Positions 22,913-34,369 of a stretch of DNA of 64,000 nt are shown here, in pieces. Origin of the DNA: Turnera subulata (taxonomy: Eukaryota > Streptophyta > Magnoliopsida > Malpighiales > Passifloraceae); NCBI GenBank assembly GCA_028386065.3, contig JAKUCV010001631.1:8098-72097 (forward strand), read 5' to 3'. The notes under the pieces are model-generated. The model was not told the DNA's origin and did no database searches. It saw only the letters and a list, made by a program, of their open reading frames with translations. The position numbers and the translations under genes are program-made. The first letter of the stretch is position 1. Every line of letters starts with the position of its first letter.

Positions 22913-25900
22913 TGAGACGCCCCGACCCGTATTTACCGTACACAGTAAACACAGGCCGGAACTGTGACAACCCAGCCCAACAAGGCCTAGCATACAGTGT
23001 AAATCACAATAACTCGGCCCAATGGCCCAAAATAGTAAAACATCATAAATAATAAATCCCGGCCCAATGGCCCAGTAATAGCGAAAACAATGCACAGCGG
23101 AAGACTTTAAATAACTAACACTGTATGCGACACATGCAACCTATGGATCCAAGCCTGTCCAAGGGAAACGCTGCAGCCTGTCTGGAATGCACCAAGCCTG
23201 TACATGAAACAACTCATCCTACGGGATGAAACCCCGCAGGCGAGGGGTGAGTCCGAAACGCTCACCGACGAAAGATAAACAGTGATATATTCAACCATAA
23301 TACTTTCGAAGTAAAACAACCATCACAACAATAAGCAAACCCTCACATCACAAGGTAACTATCACAAACAGCATAACAGTGGAATACAACTCAAACAAAC
23401 AAGCACAAACAAACACATCACAAGGATACTGCCATAACAACTAACACATACCACACGACAAAGGAATCCAACTCAAACATCACGACAGAGGAATCTTACT
23501 AAATCATGTCAAGCACATCATAATCAATACTGAACCAAGACCCAAAGAACACTTAATAATTTTTATTACCAATTTTATCTTCCGGGCCCCGCCACTGGAC
23601 AAGCTAGGGTCGTACCTGGTTATTAACTAATTCTGGATGCCAGGCCCCACCACAATCCGGGATCAACATCCCCATATCTCAAATCCGGGATCAACATCCC
23701 AATATCTCAAATCCGGGGTCAACACCCCAATATCACAAATCCGGGATCAACATCCCAATATCACAAATCCGGGGTCAACACCCCCAACCAAAGTCAATCC
23801 AGCAAATCAAACAAACAACAAAATACACACACAGCATTACGGGCACATATCAAGGTTTATCCATCCTCACCTGGTATGTCTCTGAAACTGCTATCCAGTC
23901 CAATCCCGATACCCTATACGTACATATAGGAACAAAATAATCACTTATAATGCACAACAAAATGATTATGCATGATACCGGTTTAGAAATCGTTATACGG
24001 CTTCCTTATCCAATTTCTTTATTACGAAATTAACCTCTTTATTCATTATACCATTTATACTAAATTTCAAATTAAAACTGAAACTGAGCTTCCTATCGGT
24101 ATTCTAATTATACTTAATTTTTAAATTAAAACCAAAACCGAGCGTTCAAGCCGATATCCCGGCCCATTGGTCACTTAAGATACGAGAAATCATAAACATT
24201 TAAATTACGTTTATATACACGTATATTTACACATAGATCGATACTAGATTAAACGTATATCTTGTGTAACCATATTTATACCTATATAGTAGATAATCCC
24301 CATTTTACCATATATATATTTATGTATTAATTAAAGTTGTACTTCGTTATTTAGCTAAACATAAATTTTGGTAGGATATATGTATATAATCATTTATACG
24401 TATGTGTCTATAATTCATCAATAATCATAATTATTTTTTTTTTAGACTTACATTTGACAACTAAATCAAGTGAATAATTGGGCTTTTAATTATTAAGGGT
24501 CCAAATATAAATTAACTAAACCGGTATTTAAATACTATAGGTCTTTCTAATGGTCCAACACAAAATAAAATTATAAATCGAATTACAAAACCTACATGGA
24601 ATTAATAGTTAATATTTGATTAATTAAATTAAATCTTTATTTTAATTAAAAAAATTAAGAGTCCGGGCTCATTAACGTTGTTCGGGTTTCGTTATTAGAG
24701 TTCGGGGTCCATTGGTAATGCATATATGTCACGGTAATATGGGCCTCCGCACGTTCGGCCCGTTTCCGAGTCCGTTGTGCAACCGAGCCCAAACCCGTGC
24801 CAAGGTATAATGTGAGTCCAAGAAATTACCCAAAGTCCGTTTCCGGGCTCGCCGGAAAAATCCCGAGGCTTCGCCGGAATAGGCCCGAGACTGCCGGAAT
24901 CCGGCAGCACTGTTCATCGCGGCAAAGCACAAGTCCTCTGTTTACTGTTCACGGCAACCCCCCAAAATACCCTATCAGCCACTGTTCATTGACCATCAAC
25001 ACATCCACAACAACAAAAACAACAACAACATCAACATCCACCCAAAGAAATATCCAACATCCATCCAATAACAATGATACCACAAGCAACAGGAAACATA
25101 AATCAAGAAGGAATTAGCCCAACAATCCAAGATTACAAGCCCAGGCTTAAATCGGCCCAAGGCTGATTCCGGCTTTAACCCAAATTACTCACCGGAATTT
25201 AGCTCGCCAAAGACGCAGCGAGGCTGGGCAGCGCGGGACGAGAACGGCTGCGAACGATGTGCGACGTGAGGGGAAAACGAACAGTAGCACCGCTCGGCAA
25301 GGAGGCGACGACGCGAGGCTGCAGGTGGCGGCTTGCTTCGTCGGCGGGTTGTGGTGGACCTCCTCTCGGCGGCGGCAACGCGAGAGAGAAGTAGGAGAGG
25401 ACGGCAAGGTGGAGAGACTCGCAGGTGACTGCCGTTGCTGCAGCTCCGGCGACGGCGGCACAGGTGAGTGGAGATGCAGGTGGCGCCGATCTGCAGCGAG
25501 AGGACGGCGAAGGAAGGAGGCGACGCATCCCTTGCCTCGGCGATGGCTGCGTGCAGGGCGGAGCAGAGGAGAAAGATGGGTGTTGGTTTCCGGGAGGTGG
25601 CGGCGACCGAGGGAAGAAGAGCAGGGAAGCAGGGAAGAAAAAGGTATGGAGAAGAGATTGAAAAAAAAGAAAGAAAGTTGGGGAGGGGCCGGTGTGAAGA
25701 AATCGTGGAGTGAGGGGAAGAAAATGGAAGAAAAAGACAAGGGGAGAAAGAAGAAAAGAGGGTGGTGGAGGGGTCGGTTGGTCACGGGTGAAGAGAAAAA
25801 GAAAGGGCCGACGGAAGGAGAAAAATGGAAAAGAAAAGAAAGAAAGGAGAAAAGAAAGGAAGGGAAGGGAAAGAAAGAAAGAAGGAAGAGAGGTGGGGCC

Positions 25901-26298
25901 CGCGGCTGAAGGAAAACCCGGGAGAGAGAAGGAACGTTGCCGGGAAAGAGGAGGAGGAAGGAAAAGAAGGAAGAAGAGTGGCTCGGGCAACCACATTCGG
26001 CCGGTCCGGATTCTCGCGTCGGAATCCCGTCTTTCCGACAAATCCCGTCCCGAGTCCAAAAATATGACTTGGGCTCGGAAAATCCGATTAATTCCCCTGA
26101 ACGTCGTCCAAGTCTCGGAACTGGAAACCGAGGCTTGGTTAGTTAGGAAGATGCTCCCGAGCGCGGGAAAACTCTCGGTTTCGAAAAACGACTACCGATT
26201 TACCTCGAATTAATTACCCGAGATTAATTCTACAGTAAATCGCGGTGAAACAATTTCTACAGTCCCGGTAAAAATCAAAATTTACCCGGGCTGTTACA
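22913..26298 (-). repeat. Element 2 3' LTR
   Basis: 3386 bp, TGAGACG...GTTACA on the plus strand. Compared with the partner LTR it lacks about 390 bp (present at 29705-30090) and has about 79 bp extra near 25475-25553. It contains the hairpin array 23659-23786 and, on the minus strand, a CpG-rich leader with a GTGAGT donor near 25190. Confidence 0.9.
23659..23786. repeat. Array of five 28-bp units, each a short hairpin
   Basis: Units alternate GGGAT-CAAC-ATCCC and GGGGT-CAAC-ACCCC, spaced by about 14 bases of AATATCNCAAATCC. The two sides of the stem change together. Confidence 0.85.
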
Positions 26299-26340
26299 GT
26301 CTACCCACCTTAAAAAGAATTTCGTCCCCGAAATTCTGTC
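26299..26340 (-). promoter_or_regulatory. Element 2 polypurine tract region with inverted repeat
   Basis: On the minus strand GAATTTCG-GGGA-CGAAATTC is followed by TTTTTAAGGTGGGTAGAC and the 3' LTR, as in element 1. Confidence 0.75.
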
Positions 26341-26443
26341 TTATCCGTGGGTCCTACCACGATAAGCTTCTGGCACACTCTGCCAGGTGTCCAAACTCAA
26401 CATGAGATACCGCTTATACCCCTTAAGCGACATCTCATCTGCT

Positions 26444-26450
26444 TATAAAT
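26444..26450 (+). promoter_or_regulatory. TATA box of ORF-A (antisense promoter)
   Basis: TATAAAT lies 36 bp before the ORF-A ATG. The block AAGCGACATCTCATC just upstream is conserved in element 3, with its TATAAAA at 60694. Confidence 0.6.
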
Positions 26451-26485
26451 ACCAAACCTCACAACTGAGACATTCACTCTCAGCC

Positions 26486-26872
26486 ATGGACTCTCCACTT
26501 CGTTCTCGAACGACTTCAGACTCCGAGAACAACAGCTACATCGGTGGCAAGGCTTTCCAAACAAGCTCCGATGAAGAGGAACCTCCGAAGAAACGCTTCA
26601 AGACGAACATCGTCGGCCTTAAGGAGCATATGGTCGTCTCTCCAAGACGGCAGAAGAAACGCGCCAGCAAGGAAGAGCCTTCTACTGATAGGAAAGGCAA
26701 AGGAACGGCGCAGAGCAGCACTCCACTTCAGACACTTTCACAGCTGAACGCTTCCCTGAAGAAGGTCAGCTCTGCGGTGATGCAGATCGAAGTGGCGTGT
26801 ATGGCACTCTCGTCCAACGTAGAAAACTTAAGGAAGCTTGTAAAGGATCTTGGGAAACAAGTAACTCCATAG
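26486..26872 (+). CDS. ORF-A: small basic protein with predicted coiled coil, antisense to the element
   Basis: A 128-residue protein of unknown function. The ATG at 26486 is chosen because a TATA box is 36 bp upstream and the same start is kept in element 3; an in-frame ATG at 26387 lies before the TATA box. Residues about 20-60 hold an acidic SSDEEEPPKKRFKTN block that looks like a nuclear localisation signal, then SPRRQKKRA. Residues about 80-125 (LSQLNASLKKVSSAVMQIEV onward) have heptad-like spacing and may form a coiled coil. AATAAAATAAA lies about 40 bp after the stop. The element 3 copy is about 70% alike by eye. I know no family for it; a nuclear oligomerising or DNA-binding partner of ORF-B is speculation. 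Confidence 0.6.
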   Translation: MDSPLRSRTTSDSENNSYIGGKAFQTSSDEEEPPKKRFKTNIVGLKEHMVVSPRRQKKRASKEEPSTDRKGKGTAQSSTPLQTLSQLNASLKKVSSAVMQIEVACMALSSNVENLRKLVKDLGKQVTP

Positions 26873-27659
26873 AGAGTACTTCTTGTCTGTTGTAAAACCT
26901 TATTATGAAATTAATAAAATAAATTTCCTTTTTAAATCAAAAGTCTTGTTAAATTATGTAAACTCGTGCTAACAGAATGTTAAAAAAAAAACATTTCAAG
27001 CAAAACAAAATCAACAATATGAATATAAAATCAAATATAAATAAACTAAAATTAAATCACATTTAACAAGACCAAAATATAAAGAAGTTAAAACAAAAAT
27101 ATTTCATGATCGGTGTTCTAAATCGATCGTAGACATCCTCGATCCCGAGAAACGTGTCACGTACAACTAACGATGACGTCTGTTAACCTCGTGAAAAAGA
27201 TACCCGACAACAGGCAAGGCGATGATCACGAGAACGTCCTGTATCGTTAACTCGCACGGCGATGATCACGAGCACATCTTGTGTCTCTCGAAGGACACGT
27301 TACCCACTTGTTCACAATTTCCGCGTAAGCCAAAAACGTCTCTCAAGACAACGTATCTCTCCACGATGTCCGAACAGCTGTGAGCTTGTCGCACATGCGC
27401 TCTGCTCGAGATACGGCCCCATCCGTCTAGCCTCAACGGTCACGGATGCTTGTGATAAAAGATGCAAGAAATTTATAGAAAGACCATAAAACAAAAGACA
27501 AGGTAGCCAGAGCGAAATAAAATCATGTGTTGAAAATAGGCTGAAAATCTCTGGCATGGGTCCGAAAAACGCGTAAAGCAATAAATGCAAGCAACGGTAA
27601 AGTTCAAAAGGCAAGATCTTGAAAATCAAAAAAAAGGGTAATCACGCTCCCCAAAAGTG

Positions 27660-27666
27660 TATAAAA
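27660..27666 (+). promoter_or_regulatory. TATA box of ORF-B (antisense promoter)
   Basis: TATAAAA 105 bp before the ORF-B ATG, after a CACGCTCCCC block. Element 3 has TATAAAAG at 61856 in the same context. Confidence 0.6.
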
Positions 27667-27770
27667 GAAGGAGCGGTGATGTGTAAAACATCAAAAGCAT
27701 TAAAGCAAACAAAACTCTCAGAAGACAACACCACAACGTTCAAATCAAACCCCCCCACGTTCCAATCAAA

Positions 27771-28454
27771 ATGCCTGCTCCATCTCCAGTTTTCTTCGTC
27801 GAAGGTGCCAATCTCGGCAGAAGGAACCGACTAGCTTATAGCATGGTCAACGAACGTGCTGAAGAGCTGTCGAACGAGCTCGGCAGAATGCCACGACTAG
27901 TTTTCGTCGACGAGCTCTACTCCTCAAGATTCTTCGTCACTCCCATGGAAGAGGTGTTCTTCCTAGAGGACCATGGGACACTGAGGACTTCCTACTACGG
28001 CTCAGCAAACTCCGTGATGTTCTTCATCTCGGATAGGCTTCAAGAGTTCAACTTGGAGTCCACTTGCCAAACTGTGGAGCAAGGCGCTTACTACCAGCTC
28101 GCAATGACAGCCCAGAGCATACCCAGAATGACTCGGCTACCTCCAACCTGGCCAAAGGTACGTCTGCTGGTGTGGAACTGCAGAGGAGTTGCAAGGCGTG
28201 CTCAGGAGTTCTCGCGAACCCTGAGGGACTTGAAGAACCAGTACAAGCCAAACATGGTCCTTCTGACGGAAACGCAGTGGCAACCACGGGACGATCACGG
28301 TCTGATTCCACTCCGATTCCCTCAAGCTAACCGGTTCGAGATTCCTGGCCAGAGAGACAGAGGCGGCATGTGGTTCTCTTGGAGCGACAGGGTCACGGTC
28401 AACGTCAACAGTGACGCAAACAGCTTCCGTGTCAATATCGTTGCGAACCGTTAA
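27771..28454 (+). CDS. ORF-B: novel N-terminal module joined to a truncated EEP-nuclease-like domain
   Basis: A 227-residue protein. Residues 1-125 (MPAPSPVFFVEGANLGRRNR; LVFVDELYSSRFFVTPMEE; FLEDHGTLRTSYYG) match nothing I know. Residues about 130-227 resemble the first third of the endonuclease/exonuclease/phosphatase fold of LINE ORF2 proteins: LLVWNCRGVARR holds the N of the WN motif, MVLLTETQ the metal-binding E, and RGGMWFSWSD a following strand. The later D and H motifs are absent, so nuclease activity is unlikely. It is transcribed opposite to the element, with its own TATA box, and is conserved in element 3. Part of it may be captured from a LINE. Function unknown. Confidence 0.65.
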   Translation: MPAPSPVFFVEGANLGRRNRLAYSMVNERAEELSNELGRMPRLVFVDELYSSRFFVTPMEEVFFLEDHGTLRTSYYGSANSVMFFISDRLQEFNLESTCQTVEQGAYYQLAMTAQSIPRMTRLPPTWPKVRLLVWNCRGVARRAQEFSRTLRDLKNQYKPNMVLLTETQWQPRDDHGLIPLRFPQANRFEIPGQRDRGGMWFSWSDRVTVNVNSDANSFRVNIVANR

Positions 28455-28809
28455 ATGTATTTTTCTTATTTTTATAAATTATCAGAATCAATGTATTATT
28501 TCTCTTTTTATATAATATAAAATATCCATGTAATATTTCTCTTTAAAATATAAAGTATCGATGTACTATTTCCCTTTGCAATCAAAATATTAATATTTCC
28601 ATTTATATCAAAATATCGGTACTATCAATAATGTTTGTATTTTCGCATATTATGGCATCATTTACCTTATGTGTGTATGCTCCGCGACAGCTGGCGTCCC
28701 TCGACTGGATCCATAATGCACTAACTAAATGATGTAAAATATTAAACAACTGGAGCGAACTATGCAAACAAGTCAACAACACACATAGACTGCCCGACAA
28801 GACCTAACG

Positions 28810-28824
28810 CCCGCTCCGCTACCA
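28810..28824 (-). other. Element 2 primer-binding site
   Basis: The minus strand reads TGGTAGCGGAGCGGG three bases from the 5' LTR, identical to element 1. Confidence 0.8.
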
Positions 28825-28827
28825 AAA

Positions 28828-31800
28828 TGAGACGCCCCGACCCGTATTTACCGTACACAGTAAACACAGGCCGGAACTGTGACAACCCAGCCCAACAAGG
28901 CCTAGCATACAGTGTAAATCACAATAACTCGGCCCAACGGCCCAAAATAGTAAAACATCATAAATAATAAATCCCGGCCCAATGGCCCAATAATAGCGAA
29001 AACAATGCACAGCGGAAGACTTTAAATAACTAACACTGTATGCGACACATGCAACATATGGATCCAAGCCTGTCCAAGGGAAACGCTGCAACCTGTCTGG
29101 AATGCACCAAGCCTGTACATGAAATAACTCATCCTACGGGATGAAACCCCGCAGGCGAGGGGTGAGTCCGAAACGCTCACCGACGAAAGATAAACAGTGA
29201 TATATTCAACCATAATACTTTCGAAGTAAAACAACCATCACAACAATAAGCAAACCCTCACATCACAAGGTAACTATCACAAACAGCATAACAGTGGAAT
29301 ACAACTCAAACAAACAAGCACAAACAAACACATCACAAGGATACTGCCATAACAACTAACACATACCACACGACAAAGGAATCCAACTCAAACATCACGA
29401 CAGAGGAATCTTACTAAATCATGTCAAGCACATCATAATCAATACTGAACCAAGACCCAAAGAACACTTAATAATTTTTATTACCAATTTTATCTTCCGG
29501 GCCCCGTCACTGGACAAGCTAGGGTCGTACCTGGTTATTAACTAATTCTGGATGTCAGGCCCCACCACAATCCGGGATCAACATCCCCATATCTCAAATC
29601 CGGAATCAACATCCCAATATCTCAAATCCGGGGTCAACACCCCAATATCACAAATCCGGGATCAACATCCCAATATCACAAATCCGGGGTCAACACCCCC
29701 AACCAACAAACCCTCTGGCAAGGCACCACAGAACTAGTCTCTAACCATCTAGTCGTACCACTACTTTCCAAGTGACAATTACATCATCATCTCACAATCA
29801 AATCCAATTCCATTTCCAGTACTCATTATTCTTTCCTTAATTATCCACATCGACCATATACCAGTTCATCATTATTCTCAACACAGTATCACAATACCAA
29901 TATCACAGTCTAACATCATCATCAATATTCCTCAGGTTAATCCACAATCACATTCGATCAACAACCTCATGTCACCAATTATTCACAAATAGCAGATCAA
30001 CAATATTTCCAATACAACATACACAGGTCTAACACGATTCAACAACAACAACAACACCAACAATTCCTTAGCAATCAAGTAACAGTCAACAGTCAATCCA
30101 GCAAATCAAACAAACAACAAAATACACACACAGCATTACGGGCACATATCAAGGTTTATCCATCCTCACCTGGTATGTCTCTGAAACTGCTATCCAGTCC
30201 AATCCCGATACCCTATACGTACATATAGGAACAAAATAATCACTTATAATGCACAACAAAATGATTATGCATGATACCGGTTTAGAAATCATTATACGGC
30301 TTCCTTATCCAATTTCTTTATTACGAAATTAACCTCTTTATTCATTATACCATTTATACTAAATTTCAAATTAAAACCGAAACCGAGCTTCCTATCGGTA
30401 TTCTAATTATACTTAATTTTTAAATTAAAACCAAAACCGAGCGTTCAAGCCGATATCCCGGCCCATTGGTCACTTAAGATACGAGAAATCATAAACATTT
30501 AAATTACGTTTATATACACGTATATTTACACATAGATCGATACTAGATTAAACGTATATCTTGTGTAACCATATTTATACCTATATAGTAGATAATCTCC
30601 ATTTTACCATATATATTTATGTATTAATTAAAGTTGTAACTTCGTTATTTAGCTAAACATAAATTTTGGTAGGATATATGTATATAATCATTTATACGTA
30701 TGTGTCTATAATTCATCAATAATCATATTTATTTTTTTTTAGACTTACATTTGACAACTAAATCAAGTGAATAATTGGGCTTTTAATTATTAAGGGTCCA
30801 AATATAAATTAACTAAACCGGTATTTAAATACTATAGGTCTTTCTAATGGTCCAACACAAAATAAAATTATAAATCGAATTACAAAACCTACATGGAATT
30901 AATAGTTAATATTTGATTAATTAAATTAAATCTTTATTTTAATTAAAAAAATTAAGAGTCCGGGCTCATTAACGTTGTTCGGGTTTCGTTATTAGAGTTC
31001 GGGGTCCGTTGGTAATGCATATATGTCACGGTAATATGGGCCTCCGCACGTTCGGCCCGTTTCTGAGTCCGTTGTGCAACCGAGCCCAAACCCGTGCCAA
31101 GATATAATGTGAGTCCAAGAAATTACCCAAAGTCCGTTTCCGGGCTCGCCGGAAAAATCCCGAGGCTTCGCCGGAATAGGCCCGAGACTGCCGGAATCCG
31201 GCAGCACTGTTCATCGCGGCAAAGCACAAGTCCTCTGTTTACTGTTCACGGCAACCCCCCAAAATACCCTTTCAGCCACTGTTCATTGACCATCAACACA
31301 TCCACAACAACGAAAACAACAACAACATCAACATCCACCCAAAGAAATATCCAACATCCATCCAATAACAATGATACCACAAGTAACAGGAAACATAAAT
31401 CAAGAAGGAATTAGCCCAACAATCCAAGATTACAAGCCCAGGCTTAAATCGGCCCAAGGCTGATTCCGGCTTTAACCCAAATTACTCACCGGAATTTAGC
31501 TCGCCAAAGACGCAGCGAGGCTGGGCAGCACGGGACGAGAACGGCTGCGAACGATGTGCGACGTGAGGGGAAAACGAACAGAAGCACCGCTCGGCAAGGA
31601 GGCGACGACGCGAGGCTGCAGGTGGCGGCTTGCTTCGTCGGCGGGTTGTGGTGGACCTCCTCTCGGCGGCGGCAACGCGAGAGAGAAGTAGGAGAGGACG
31701 GCAAGGTGGAGAGACTCGCAGGTGACTGCCGTTGCTGCAGCTCCGGCGACGGCGGCACAGGTGAGTGGAGGGCGGAGCAGAGGAGAAAGATGGGTGTTGG

Positions 31801-32512
31801 TTTCCGGGAGGTGGCGGCGACCGAGGGAAGAAGAGCAGGGAAGCAGGGAAGAAAAAGGTATGGAGAAGAGATTGAAAAAAAAGAAAGAAAGTTGGGGAGG
31901 GGCCGGTGTGAAGAAATCGTGGAGTGAGGGGAAGAAAATGGAAGAAAAAGACAAGGGGAGAAAGAAGAAAAGAGGGTGGTGGAGGGGTCGGTTGGTCACG
32001 GGTGAAGTGAAAAAGAAAGGGCCGGCGGAAGGAGAAAAATGGAAAAGAAAAGAAAGAAAGGAGAAAAGAAAGGAAGGGAAGGGAAAGAAAGAAAGAAGGA
32101 AGAGAGGTGGGGCCCGCGGCTGAAGGAAAACCCGGGAGAGAGAAGGAACGTTGCCGGGAAAGAGGAGGAGGAAGGAAAAGAAGGAAGAAGAGTGGCTCGA
32201 GCAACCACATTCAGCCGGTCCGGATTCTCGCGTCGGAATCCCGTCTTTCCGACAAATCCCGTCCCGAGTCCAAAAATATGACTTGGGCTCGGAAAATCCG
32301 ATTAATTCCCCTGAATGTCGTCCAAGTCTCGGAACTGGAAACCGAGGCTCGGTTAGTTAGGAAGATGCTCCCGAGCGCGGGAAAACTCTCGGTTTTGAAA
32401 AACGACTACCGATTTACCTCGAATTAATTACCCGAGATTAATTCTACAGTAAATCGCGGTGAAATAATTTCTACAGTCCCGGTAAAAATCAAAATTTACC
32501 CGGGCTGTTACA
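28828..32512 (-). repeat. Element 2 5' LTR
   Basis: 3685 bp, near-identical to 22913-26298 except for the two length differences noted there. The 390-bp block at 29705-30090 has counterparts in element 3, so it is ancestral and was lost from the other LTR. Confidence 0.9.
29573..29700. repeat. Hairpin array in element 2 5' LTR
   Basis: Same five-unit GGGAT/ATCCC and GGGGT/ACCCC array as at 23659. Unit two has decayed on one side (GGAAT-CAAC-ATCCC). Confidence 0.85.
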
Positions 32513-32517
32513 TATAT

Positions 32518-33609
32518 ACGACCCGTGATATCAAGTTGTTGTTTGTTTACTATGTGAGATAATTGCTGGTATAATACTTTGTGGCTGTGAACGGTTTGTT
32601 GTGTGATGAATTAAGTTGATAATTGTTGCCATTGATGTTGTTGAGAATATTGCTACTGTTGAGTTTGTTGATATTATTGTTGACTGTGAGAATACTGTGA
32701 GTTGAGTACCAGGGGTACTAGTATGCGATAACAGTTTGGAATAAGTTAGTATTATCCAGACGAGCGGAGAGGCTGTGAGCCTGCTCGGGATAATGAGATA
32801 ATGGTCGGATAATAGAAGTATAGTAACTAGATGAGGGTAAAGAAATAATAAAATTGGAAACACTTAGACATCTAGTAAGTCATGGTTAAAAGTTGGAATA
32901 GCCAGATGGTAGTCTTATTTATATGGTATTGGGGGAGAGTGTGCTTGGGGTCTGCTCCCTGTTTGTACCAATTACTATTTTAGGCGCTGGGGGAGAGTGT
33001 GCTTGGGGTCTGCTCCCTGACTGTGCCAGTTATACGTGGAGGTACTAGGGCGGGGTCTACGGGCTAGCTAGCTTGACTACCAGGCGACGGCCACCATTTA
33101 ACTAGTGATAGGGGCCCTGATAATAAAATTGGTATAGCGTGTCTAGAATCACAGAGTGTGTTAGTTGAGGATCGTGAGAACCTTAGTTTAATTGCTGTTG
33201 ATGTGACTTGATTATTTACGGTTGCTTGTATATGTATGTTTGCTTATGGATTTCACCCGGTGAGCACTTCGAACTCACCCCTCGCCTGCGTGACCTGGTC
33301 GCGTAGTTTGATTGTGCGTAGCTCAGGTACGTTCGAGGCAAACTGTGGCGCACCCTCTGCCAGGCCCGGATCCATCCTGCGATGCATCACTATCATATTG
33401 TTGCTTATTGTTGTATTGTATTAAGGCTTCCGCTGCTTGCATTTTACTATTCAGTTCTGATGCTTGTTGTAATAATGTCTCTGTGCAAGTACTGTTGATG
33501 TATGATGTACTGTTATTGTTGGTTGTGATATTTACCACTGTGGATACTGTGATAGTATGTGGTCCCACGTGTTTACTATGTATAAGGTAATTACGAGTCG
33601 GGCGTTTCA
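32518..33609 (+). repeat. Element 1 3' LTR, third piece
   Basis: Resumes at ACGACCCGTGATATCAAG, matching about 8600 of the 5' LTR, and ends GTCGGGCGTTTCA (one G lost from GGGG) followed by the target duplication CATCA. Confidence 0.92.
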
Positions 33610-33759
33610 CATCATGAGTGAAATTAAACGAAAAAGGACAACAAATGTGAAATCAACTAACTAGAAGGACAGAAAAAACTTTTTTACCGTGTATTTAATT
33701 GAGTTTCTTAAGGGGTGTGCAAATAGGCAAAACGTCTTATATTACGGAACAGAGGGAGT

Positions 33760-34369
33760 ACCATTTATTTTTTTTGGATTCCTCGGTGTCTCATTGACAC
33801 GTTTTTTTTTTTCTTTTTGTCGAACTCATTGACACGTTAACAGCTACGAGAGTTTAATATTTATATATATAAGAATAGTAAGAGAAACTAATTCTGAAAA
33901 ATAATAGTAAGAGAGATCGATCATGATGATTTATTAGCTTTTATCATAAAACTTGAGATGGATTTTTTTTTACTTGAAAAAAGTCTGAATTTGTCAATAA
34001 ATGTAAAAAATTGAGCAAATTCTGGATGACATTTATGTTTAAGCTACTTCTTTGTTATTTTTCTCGGAGTTTTTCTTCTTAGAAACCCGGAGATAAAAGG
34101 TAAATATTTCGTCCTAAAACTAAACTGCTTGTGCAAATGTGGGCCACATCTACAAATGAAATGACAAACCATTCTATTTTCTTCCTGGGCTGGGCCTTTA
34201 ATACAGGCCGAAGGATGGTGTTTCCATTTCAGAAACGACATGACTTTCGTGGTTAACCTTACACTACACAGACCCCAAGTGAGGAAGAAGAGAGAGTAAA
34301 AAGTAGAAACCAAACAACCCAAAGAAAACCTCTTCTCAATTCTCGTAACTTGCACGCGCAGAGACAGAG
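33760..34369. other. Intergenic and promoter region
   Basis: AT-rich, with a duplicated CTCATTGACACGTT (about 33791 and 33825). From 34180 it includes TGGGCTGGGCC motifs (34187) typical of promoters of plant housekeeping and plastid-protein genes. The 5'UTR precedes ATG 34370. Confidence 0.5.

Larger units (their letters stand above)
22913..32512 (-). mobile_element. Element 2: non-autonomous gypsy derivative with antisense ORFs
   Basis: Two minus-strand LTRs (right = 5') enclose 2.5 kb. The duplication TATAT is at 22908-22912 and 32513-32517, and removing the element restores the element 1 LTR exactly. Primer-binding site, PPT hairpin and LTR termini match element 1, implying use of the same replication proteins. 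The interior lacks gag-pol and instead carries ORF-A and ORF-B on the plus strand. The LTRs look nearly identical, so insertion was recent. Confidence 0.92.

Noticed and set aside
23659..23786. CRISPR-like regular repeat array
   Set aside because: Plant LTR context; units are contiguous 28-bp tandem repeats without unique spacers.
25189..26213. Long overlapping ORFs on both strands (up to 286 codons), repeated at 31482-32427
   Set aside because: They lie in the CpG- and purine-rich LTR leader, are biased in composition in every frame, and differ by indels between the two LTRs of the same element.
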